From: a virus
Length of the DNA: 44,896 nt
Strand: one strand, 5' to 3'
IMG/VR virus record: IMGVR_UViG_3300021478_000052
Location: 1 to 44,896 of that record
Both the position numbers and the translations under genes were made by a program. This document shows positions 40,129-44,896 of this stretch, one piece after another. A model generated the notes under the pieces. It saw nothing but the letters and a program-made list of their open reading frames with translations. It did not search any database and was not told where the DNA came from. Every line of letters starts with the position of its first letter. The stretch's first letter is position 1.

Positions 40129-40626
40129 TTATCGTGCTTTTTTCTTGCGGTCAGGTTTTGAGGACGGGGGAGGGCCCGCCGTTTCGATAACGGCCCTGGC
40201 CCAGGCCAGCAGATCGGAAATCTGTTTCGAGGTGGAGGGACGGAGGATATCGTGCCACACCTGCGCGCGCAGCTTGTTGATCGCGGCCAGGGTGCGCCTA
40301 CCTTTGGGAGTGAGCACGATGGTCGCCTCGCGGCGGCTCTCAGGACGGCGCTCGCGCTTCAGGTGCCCCGACCCTTGCTGGTCGTCCAGGCGGTCGATCT
40401 CCAGGACCATGACGTTCCGGTTGATGCCCAGGAGGTCGGCCATGTATCCCTGGCTCAGGGGCGGCTCAGAACTCGCGGCCTGAATGATCAGGGCCTCGCG
40501 CAGAGAAAGCCCAAGCCCCTCCATCACCAGGCGGTCGGCGCGTCGGTTGTTGATGCGCAGCACGGAGTCCAGGTGGAACTGCACCGAGTCCTTAAGGCCG
40601 GACGGGATGACTTTCTTTCCATTCAT
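40129..40626 (-). CDS. MarR-family transcription regulator
   Basis: A 165-residue protein with the MarR fold: dimer helices at both ends and a winged helix with LSLREALIIQAASSEPPLSQGYMADLLGINRNVMVLEIDRLDDQ and the wing HLKRERRPESRREATIVLTPKGRRTL. It is rare for phages to carry MarR proteins; here it may be the lysogeny regulator or sense a small molecule. The start at 40626 lies 26 bases from a 19-bp operator-like sequence that also precedes the gene at 42241, so it may regulate both. No ribosome site is seen, and a leaderless message is possible. Confidence 0.82.
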   Translation of the reverse strand: MNGKKVIPSGLKDSVQFHLDSVLRINNRRADRLVMEGLGLSLREALIIQAASSEPPLSQGYMADLLGINRNVMVLEIDRLDDQQGSGHLKRERRPESRREATIVLTPKGRRTLAAINKLRAQVWHDILRPSTSKQISDLLAWARAVIETAGPPPSSKPDRKKKAR

Positions 40627-40651
40627 ATGTCGGACGTAGGATACACCGGGA

Positions 40652-40670
40652 ACAGGCGGGCCTGCACCTA
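40652..40670 (-). promoter_or_regulatory. Operator-like site upstream of the MarR gene (copy 1)
   Basis: The sequence ACAGGCGGGCCTGCACCTA contains the palindrome CAGGC-GG-GCCTG. It is identical over 19 bases to 42253-42271. On the minus strand it follows TATAGG, a possible -10 element, so a bound protein would block the start of transcription. Confidence 0.6.
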
Positions 40671-40740
40671 TAAGACCACAAAAAAACAATTAGAAACAGA
40701 ACACTGAGGGTGTACGACTTTCGGAACAGGGCAGTAGCGC

Positions 40741-40917
40741 CTATTTAGAGTGCACCCTGGGGCGTACCACGATCTCGACGCGCAGCGGCGGTTCGGGCGC
40801 ACACACGTGCCGGGAGCGCAGGTACTCGGCCTCCTGCCAGGTGGCAGGGGCGTACTGCCGCGCGCAGTCGGGGCAGTACACAATCCAGAACGTGCCGAAC
40901 TTGGAAACGGTGACCAT
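40741..40917 (-). CDS. Small zinc-binding protein
   Basis: A 58-residue protein starting MVTVSKFGTFWIVYCPDCARQY, with CPDC and a later HVC that could hold a zinc ion. Only nine bases separate it from the gene upstream. Two longer frames overlap the same bases but read as shadow sequences. The Cys pattern and close spacing support this frame. No family recognised. Confidence 0.55.
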   Translation of the reverse strand: MVTVSKFGTFWIVYCPDCARQYAPATWQEAEYLRSRHVCAPEPPLRVEIVVRPRVHSK

Positions 40918-40926
40918 GCGCCACGC

Positions 40927-41247
40927 TCAAAATTGCTCCTTCAAAATCTGGACCAGGACCAGTACCACAGCACTCAGAACAGTACCGCGTTTTTCGTAGC
41001 TGGGCAACAGCCGCTCGATGAGTTCCAGGGTGCGCGGCGTAATGGCGTAGGTTTGAGACGCCACCGGCGAGCCGTTCTCCTCCACCTTCGGCTTGCGCCG
41101 CATGCGGACCAGAAGCTCGGTCCCGACTTGGATCGCGCGACCGTTCGAACCGAACTCCGGAGCAAGCTCCTCCAGCTTTCGGATGATGTCCACGGGAACC
41201 TTGAAGGTCTTATCGATCAGCGCCGGTTTCTTTTTCGCTTTCGGCAT
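40927..41247 (-). CDS. Ribbon-helix-helix-like DNA-binding protein
   Basis: A 106-residue protein starting MPKAKKKPALIDKTFKVPVDIIRKLEELAPEFGSNGRAIQVGTELLVRMRRKP. The pattern FKVP.DI..KLEELA....S.G.AI..G.ELLVRM fits a ribbon-helix-helix DNA-binding domain, which dimerises and binds operators. A second helical segment follows. The start at 41247 is set by GAGGAG upstream. It may control the regulatory block. Confidence 0.68.
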   Translation of the reverse strand: MPKAKKKPALIDKTFKVPVDIIRKLEELAPEFGSNGRAIQVGTELLVRMRRKPKVEENGSPVASQTYAITPRTLELIERLLPSYEKRGTVLSAVVLVLVQILKEQF

Positions 41248-41334
41248 TCGATATAATCTCCTCTTCCGAAGTGTGAGCCATCGCACGAGGAACCGAACCG
41301 GGGGCGTTCACCTCATCCGCGGGCGTCCTCGTTC

Positions 41335-41769
41335 TTACCAAGTCTTAACCCTAGTGACGTCGACGGTAAAGGTACTGACACCGCGCGCGCTCGTGAGCTG
41401 CCACTCAAATGGGAATACCGAGTGCGCCGGGATGTTGCTGATACTCGCAGGCCAAATGTCGTCGACAGAGAGAATGTTCCCAGCCTTGTCGTAGGTCGTG
41501 ACTTTGAGCTGGGCACCCACTGCCAGCGCGCAGTTGTTGAGCAGGCGGCCCGTGACGTGGATGCCCTGATCGCGGAGCTTGTCGACGGCGATATCCGCCA
41601 CGCCGCATGCCTGGGACCGAACCACCTGCGTGCCCGGCTCCGCCGCGGCGGTTCCGGTAACCGACTGAGCAGCTCTATACAGGACGAACGAAATGATCGC
41701 GATGGTCAGAAGCATCAAGACGATGGAACCGCCCCGACTTTGTTTTTTCTTGCCTGTAGCGATATTCAT
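41335..41769 (-). CDS. Membrane-anchored FxLYD-like protein
   Basis: A 144-residue protein with a short cytoplasmic start (MNIATGKKKQSRGG), one transmembrane segment (SIVLMLLTIAIISFVLYRAA, about residues 15-34) and an outer domain with a beta pattern (VTGRLLNNCALAVGAQLKVTTYDKAGNILSVDDIWPASISNIPAHSVFPFEWQL). This resembles the FxLYD domain of bacterial envelope proteins. In a prophage, such a protein would be placed in the host envelope, so lysogenic conversion or exclusion of other phages is possible. It overlaps the next gene by ATGA. Confidence 0.75.
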   Translation of the reverse strand: MNIATGKKKQSRGGSIVLMLLTIAIISFVLYRAAQSVTGTAAAEPGTQVVRSQACGVADIAVDKLRDQGIHVTGRLLNNCALAVGAQLKVTTYDKAGNILSVDDIWPASISNIPAHSVFPFEWQLTSARGVSTFTVDVTRVKTW

Positions 41770-41963
41770 AACAGCCTCCAGTTGGATGGTCCCACCACGG
41801 AACCCAGGGAGGTAGTTACCGATGTGCGCTGTTCGCGCTTCAGCTTTTCAGCGGCCAGGATGATCCGGCTCTGGGTGGTGGGCGGGAGCGACTCCCAGGA
41901 CCGGAGGTCGCCCGTCTGCGCCCGGTAGTTCGCGAGAGCCTGGTCGACGAAGTGAGTGTCCAT
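41766..41963 (-). CDS. Small hypothetical protein
   Basis: A 65-residue protein starting MDTHFVDQALANYRAQTGDLRSWESLPPTTQSRIILAAEKL. It is helical. It overlaps genes on both sides (TAATG and ATGA), so it belongs to the same transcript as the zinc-binding and FxLYD-like genes. No family recognised. Confidence 0.65.
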   Translation of the reverse strand: MDTHFVDQALANYRAQTGDLRSWESLPPTTQSRIILAAEKLKREQRTSVTTSLGSVVGPSNWRLL

Positions 41964-42241
41964 TACCGCACCCCCTGCGCGAGGATCGCCGCGTGCTGTT
42001 CCGGCGTTGGGTCGTAGAAGATCTGGAAGTCACAGTGCGGACCCACCAGCTTCTGGAACCCGACCGCTCCAACGTGCCCGCATTGCCACCAGCCGGAGAG
42101 GGCCAGATTGAGGAACAGCCTGGTGCCGCACGTGGGGCAGACACCAGTCGCGACCACCGCGTGCGCCTCGGCGAGACGCGCCATACGCTGCGCTTTCTCG
42201 CTTGCCCTCACTGCCGCCCGTTGTCCGTTGGTATTCTTCAT
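41963..42241 (-). CDS. Zinc-finger-like protein, first gene of the regulatory operon
   Basis: A 92-residue protein starting MKNTNGQRAAVRASEKAQRMARL. It has CPTCGTRLFLNLALSGWWQCGH, a zinc-binding pattern (two Cys, then Cys-Gly-His). An operator-like 19-bp sequence at 42253-42271, identical to that before the MarR gene, lies just 12 bases upstream of its start. It probably heads the transcript that runs to the MarR gene. Confidence 0.62.
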   Translation of the reverse strand: MKNTNGQRAAVRASEKAQRMARLAEAHAVVATGVCPTCGTRLFLNLALSGWWQCGHVGAVGFQKLVGPHCDFQIFYDPTPEQHAAILAQGVR

Positions 42242-42252
42242 GTCCCAAGGGT

Positions 42253-42271
42253 ACAGGCGGGCCTGCACCTA
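42253..42271 (-). promoter_or_regulatory. Operator-like site upstream of the regulatory operon (copy 2)
   Basis: The same 19 bases as 40652-40670, ACAGGCGGGCCTGCACCTA. It lies 12 bases before the start of the zinc-finger-like gene. On the minus strand the shared core TAGGTGCAGGCCCGCCTGT is followed by a base that differs and then CCC in both copies. Confidence 0.6.
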
Positions 42272-42305
42272 GCAAAGTGCCTGAAGTCACATACTACACG
42301 ATTAC

Positions 42306-42444
42306 CAGAACACATGATCACACAAACATACGGTGTGTTGGTTACTCCAGAACACGCCAGAGGAGCAGGGGCCTGCTGCCAACGTTACAAATTCAGAACA
42401 GATTACGCCGAAATAGGAGAGATTTCACGGTAGAAAACAGAACA
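42306..42444. repeat. Four CAGAACA heptamers spaced 42-46 bp
   Basis: CAGAACA occurs at 42306-42312, 42348-42354, 42394-42400 and 42438-42444, with steps of 42, 46 and 44 bases (about four helical turns). The gap from 42272 to 42581 has no supported gene. It holds these repeats, a 20-bp tandem repeat and a terminator. Regular spacing fits multiple binding of one protein (iterons, operators). Confidence 0.5.
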
Positions 42445-42469
42445 GCCAAGCAGAAGGACAGAAAGGACT

Positions 42470-42509
42470 TCCGGATTTCGTAACAAGTTTTCGGATTTCG
42501 TAACAGGAC
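42470..42509. repeat. Tandem repeat of a 20-bp unit
   Basis: Two adjacent units share the core CGGATTTCGTAACA (42472-42485 and 42492-42505), spaced exactly 20 bases. They are next to the terminator at 42519-42540 and follow the CAGAACA repeats. Possible protein binding or replication origin element. Confidence 0.5.
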
Positions 42510-42511
42510 GC

Positions 42512-42540
42512 AAAAACAGCCCTGGGAGATTCTCCAGGGC
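42512..42540 (-). terminator. Rho-independent terminator of the lysis operon
   Basis: On the minus strand: GCCCTGG stem (42540-42534), 8-base loop, CCAGGGC (42525-42519), then TG and TTTTT (42516-42512). It lies 42 bases after the stop of the last lysis gene, so transcription of the late operon ends here, before the regulatory block. Confidence 0.85.
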
Positions 42541-42581
42541 CGTGTGCCTTGAAAGAGCAGAGGGTACTGCCTGCACAGCTG

Positions 42582-42782
42582 TTAGGGGGAGGGCGTTTTG
42601 CCAGGGCTGAAGTAGTCTTCCTTCACCGAGTGTCCGAGTACGAAACCCATCAGCGTCGCCATGAACCCCAGGTAGGTGGGGTCCAGCCGATGGAGGAAGT
42701 GCATGACGTGCCCCGCCACAAAGAACGCGCCGCAGAACGCCGTCGTCCGACCAGCGAGAGCCGCCATGAGTTTCTGGAACAT
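42582..42782 (-). CDS. Small membrane protein, holin candidate
   Basis: A 66-residue protein starting MFQKLMAALAGRTTAFCGAFFVAGHVMHFLHRLDPTYLGFMATLMGFVLGHSV. It has two weak hydrophobic segments (about 13-30 and 35-49) and a soluble end. As the last gene of the lysis operon it may be a holin, but several other small membrane proteins in this cassette compete for that role. Confidence 0.6.
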   Translation of the reverse strand: MFQKLMAALAGRTTAFCGAFFVAGHVMHFLHRLDPTYLGFMATLMGFVLGHSVKEDYFSPGKTPSP

Positions 42783-42848
42783 ACCCCACGATGGACTGCG
42801 CCCGACCTCCCTGTCACCTTACGGGCGGACACTGCACCTGCGCGGAGC

Positions 42849-43061
42849 TTACAAGCCCAGCCGCTTAAGTTCGGTCTTCAGGCCGCCGCTCACATGTCTG
42901 TAGCACCGGTTGACCAGGCCCTTTGCATCCGCGTCCACCCTGCTGAATTCCATCAGGGTCGCGGCCAGGGCCTTCTGCTCCTCCGAGCGCCCAAAGTGAT
43001 GGCCCAGGGCGAACGCGATTCCTACGACGAACAGTCCGATGATGATGATCGTTCCGACCAT
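42849..43061 (-). CDS. Small membrane protein
   Basis: A 70-residue protein starting MVGTIIIIGLFVVGIAFALGHHFGRSEEQKALAATLMEF. The N-terminal hydrophobic segment (about residues 2-20) anchors it in the membrane, and the rest is a helical soluble tail with one Cys. Good ribosome site (GGAGGAAC). Possibly a holin partner or antiholin. Confidence 0.62.
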   Translation of the reverse strand: MVGTIIIIGLFVVGIAFALGHHFGRSEEQKALAATLMEFSRVDADAKGLVNRCYRHVSGGLKTELKRLGL

Positions 43062-43074
43062 TGCGTGTTCCTCC

Positions 43075-43317
43075 TCAGTGACGTGCGAATACCAGCCTTA
43101 ACAACTCCACTACCACCAGGGCCACAGCCGGGATCAGCGCCGCCCAGAACTTCCATTTCATGCTCTCCAACTCCCGGATCTTCGAGTGCGCCGCGTCGAT
43201 CTGTTCCTTCTCGTGGGCCTTTTCCCGCGCTTGCGCTTCCTTCAGCTGCTCGATCTCGCGCCAGAGCAGGAGCCGCTCCTCTTCCCACTTGCCCGACGAT
43301 GATTCCAGGAGATTCAT
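43075..43317 (-). CDS. Coiled-coil, C-terminally anchored membrane protein
   Basis: An 80-residue protein with a long charged helix (EEERLLLWREIEQLKEAQAREKAHEKEQIDAAHSKIREL, about residues 12-50) and a C-terminal hydrophobic segment (FWAALIPAVALVVVELLRLVFA). Such tail-anchored coiled coils occur in lysis cassettes and may work as a spanin or holin regulator. The start at 43317 overlaps the previous gene by ATGA. Confidence 0.65.
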   Translation of the reverse strand: MNLLESSSGKWEEERLLLWREIEQLKEAQAREKAHEKEQIDAAHSKIRELESMKWKFWAALIPAVALVVVELLRLVFARH

Positions 43318-43490
43318 CCGTCGCTTTCATCTTCCGGAGCGGCGGTCTTTACGGTTTGATCAGTGACCAGTTTCGATAGCTTTAGAAGTGCAGCCTTGGC
43401 TTCGTCGATCTTCCCCAACTCCATCAACCCGAGAATGTTCTGGATCGATTCCTGAATTTTGTGTGCGAGTGGGACGGTAACCTTCATCAT
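43314..43490 (-). CDS. Small helical protein in the lysis cassette
   Basis: A 58-residue frame starting MMKVTVPLAHKIQESIQNILGLMELGKIDEAKAALLKLSKLVTD. It is a helical, acidic-to-neutral protein with no membrane segment. It overlaps the next gene by ATGA. It is too short for common cut-offs but the codon pattern and overlap support it. Function unknown. Confidence 0.6.
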   Translation of the reverse strand: MMKVTVPLAHKIQESIQNILGLMELGKIDEAKAALLKLSKLVTDQTVKTAAPEDESDG

Positions 43491-43508
43491 GTTTGCGGGC
43501 CAATTTCC

Positions 43509-44237
43509 TTACTGCGCCGGGACGGGGATCGCCTCGGGCGCGGGCAGTGTGAGCTTCTTCGGCCGCTTCATTCCAAACGACACGATGCGAACGAACAGGC
43601 TCACGTGGGGTTGAGCGAGAGCGTAGGCCCGCGCGTAATGATCGTGCAGTTGTGACGCGTACAAGAACAGCGCGGTTCGTTCCGTTCGCAGCGCTGCGAT
43701 GTTCAGGTCTTGCGCCGCGGATTTCAGCTGCAGCGTGTCAACCTTGGCGGACAGATCGCTCATCTGGGCCTCGACCGGGGGGAGCTGCGCCAGGCGCACA
43801 TCGATCTCGCGCAACTCAGCCGGGTAGAACGTGGGGGCCACGTCGGTCGGCTGGCGCTTGGCCAGGCGCTGGGTGATATCGCCGAACAGCAGCGGGTCCG
43901 GGATCGCGGCCACTTGCGCGAGTGACGCGGTGACGCGGAGCCGGTCGCTGGCCAGGCGGGAGTCGAGGGCGGAGAGCCGGGCGTTCTGCGCCTGGATGGT
44001 TGCGATGGCGCTGGCCTCCGTTGCTTGCGCCGTCTTCATCTGCTCCTCGAATGCGTCGCGTTCCTTTTGCGCTTCCGACTTGTCGGCCTCGAGCGTCGCT
44101 TGCTGAGCTTTCAACGCCTCGTGCTCGATGCCCAGATGGTAGAGCCGGATTCCGGTGTAGCCCACCACTCCGATCAGCCCCGCGATAATCCAGGTGCGCG
44201 GACTGAGCGCTTTCAGGAACAGCCACAGGGATATCAT
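43509..44237 (-). CDS. Membrane-anchored coiled-coil protein, spanin-like
   Basis: A 242-residue protein with an N-terminal membrane segment (TWIIAGLIGVVGYTGIRLYHLG, about residues 15-36) and a long coiled coil (HEALKAQQATLEADKSEAQKERDAFEEQMKTAQATEASAIATIQAQNARL). This layout fits an inner-membrane spanin of the Rz type, which fuses the envelope at lysis, although it is longer than usual (150-190). It overlaps the endolysin by ATGA. No outer-membrane lipoprotein partner (lipobox) was seen. Confidence 0.65.
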   Translation of the reverse strand: MISLWLFLKALSPRTWIIAGLIGVVGYTGIRLYHLGIEHEALKAQQATLEADKSEAQKERDAFEEQMKTAQATEASAIATIQAQNARLSALDSRLASDRLRVTASLAQVAAIPDPLLFGDITQRLAKRQPTDVAPTFYPAELREIDVRLAQLPPVEAQMSDLSAKVDTLQLKSAAQDLNIAALRTERTALFLYASQLHDHYARAYALAQPHVSLFVRIVSFGMKRPKKLTLPAPEAIPVPAQ

Positions 44238-44698
44238 GCTGGCTCACAGTCGCATTCCACGGTGTCGCTCGCTTTGCCGACTGAGCGGAGGTACGCGCCG
44301 CGGACCCTGCGGTTTGCATTCTCGACGTGGGCCTGCACGTGGATGCAGGCGGGAGTGCCGGCCTGGTCGTGCTCCAGGATGACGTGATCGAAGGGCAGCT
44401 TCGATTCCAGACGCATCCAGTCGAAAATGAATTCGAGGGACGCGCTCGCTGAGGCAAGCGGACGGAAATCCGCGGCGCACTCGTCGTCCAGGTACTCGTG
44501 GAACGAGCCATGCACGCCGCCCACTGCTTCATTGTGCGCAGGGTTGCGGTAGCCGGAATCGATGATCAGCGGGCCGAACTGTTCGCGGATCGGTTCGAGG
44601 ATCTGAAGGCAGATGAACTTGGCATTCCCCACCACGCGCACCGGCTGGCCGACCACGCGAAGCTCGACGTCCGTGAAGTGTTCTGATAGCTGTTCCAT
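44234..44698 (-). CDS. Endolysin, M15-type D-Ala-D-Ala peptidase
   Basis: A 154-residue peptidase. Motifs: SGYRNPAHNEAVGGVHGSFHEYLDD, AADFRP and CIHVQ; probable zinc ligands His67, Asp77 and His120. The usual SxHxxGxAxD spacing between the first two ligands is lengthened by about three residues here (HEYLDDECAAD). It would cut the peptide cross-links of the cell wall in lysis. No signal peptide, so it needs a holin. The start follows AGAGGAGAC. Confidence 0.85.
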   Translation of the reverse strand: MEQLSEHFTDVELRVVGQPVRVVGNAKFICLQILEPIREQFGPLIIDSGYRNPAHNEAVGGVHGSFHEYLDDECAADFRPLASASASLEFIFDWMRLESKLPFDHVILEHDQAGTPACIHVQAHVENANRRVRGAYLRSVGKASDTVECDCEPA

Positions 44699-44727
44699 GG
44701 TCTTTGTCTCCTCTTGTTAACTGAAAA

Positions 44728-44896
44728 TCAGAACGCCGTCCCCGTAACCTTGCTCGAAGCGAGAATGAACTCGTCGAACTGCGCTTTGAGGCTCGCGATG
44801 ATGGCCCCCGCCGCCGGGCCAATGTTCCCGTTCCACATCCCATCGGTCGAAACGAACGAGCCGTCCGAGTTGAGCGTGAGTTGCACGGGGTCGAGG
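44728..44896 (-). CDS. C-terminal part of the gene that crosses the window ends
   Basis: Frame open from 44896 to the TGA at 44728, reading LDPVQLTLNSDGSFVSTDGMWNGNIGPAAG and ending SSKVTGTAF. Joined with codons 1-22 at 68-1, the codon across the junction is ATC and no stop or frame shift occurs. The result is a 78-residue protein between tail fibre and endolysin. This supports circular closure of the sequence. Family unknown. Confidence 0.8.
   Translation of the reverse strand, partial: LDPVQLTLNSDGSFVSTDGMWNGNIGPAAGAIIASLKAQFDEFILASSKVTGTAF

Noticed and set aside
42314-42436. Plus-strand 40-codon frame in the non-coding gap
   Set aside because: No ribosome site, covers the CAGAACA repeats, and all neighbours are on the other strand.
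1-44896. CRISPR arrays, insertion sequences and tRNA genes
   Set aside because: No repeat-spacer pattern, transposase motif or cloverleaf was seen on either strand by eye; a dedicated scan could still find a divergent tRNA.

Overview
This 44,896-base window reads as one complete temperate siphovirus genome (about 60 percent GC) that has been closed into a circle and cut at an arbitrary point. A small gene runs off the left edge (start at 68) and re-enters in the same frame at the right edge (stop at 44728). The two parts join into one coherent 78-residue protein. Every gene I can support lies on the minus strand, so the genome is read from high to low coordinates. Genes are packed tightly, with ATGA or TGATG start/stop overlaps at most junctions. 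The host cannot be fixed from sequence alone. The start and overall form of the integrase resemble those of soil Acidobacteriota, but this is a weak inference.

Layout in reading order. (1) 44.9-42.5 kb: lysis cassette with an M15-type peptidase endolysin, a long coiled-coil spanin-like protein and four small proteins (three with membrane segments, one of them a holin candidate), closed by a rho-independent terminator at 42.52 kb. (2) 42.5-42.27 kb: a non-coding region with regularly spaced CAGAACA repeats and a 20-bp tandem repeat. (3) 42.2-40.1 kb: regulatory block with small zinc-binding proteins, a membrane-anchored FxLYD-like protein, a ribbon-helix-helix-like protein and a MarR-type regulator. 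A 19-bp operator-like sequence is repeated exactly upstream of two of these genes. (4) 40.1-38.4 kb: candidate attachment region with repeated CGCTGGTT sites, then a tyrosine integrase. (5) 38.4-24.6 kb: early and accessory block with two DNA methyltransferases (one fused to a ParB-like domain), an ERF single-strand annealing protein, a DUF1064 nuclease-like protein, a replication-initiator-like protein, HTH and zinc-finger proteins, and many short unknown genes. (6) 24.3-16.2 kb: lambda-like packaging and head genes: small and large terminase, gpW, portal, S49 protease with a nested scaffold, decoration protein and Mu gpT-like capsid protein. (7) 16.2-1 kb: head-tail joining, tail terminator, tail tube, tail chaperones made by a -1 frameshift, tape measure, tail tip proteins and a repeat-rich tail fibre.

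The terminases, portal, protease/scaffold and gpW follow the lambda pattern, so packaging from cos ends is likely. ERF, the DUF1064 protein and the replication protein would handle recombination and replication. The methyltransferases may protect the DNA from host restriction. The integrase, MarR regulator and repeated operators indicate a lysogenic life style. The most notable points are the frameshift site, the internal scaffold start, the twin operators, the candidate attP sites, an in-frame TGA splitting an accessory gene, strong hairpins after the most abundant virion genes, and the octamer GTTCTGAA, present about twenty times more often than base composition predicts. I saw no tRNA, CRISPR array, insertion sequence or plus-strand gene that I could support.
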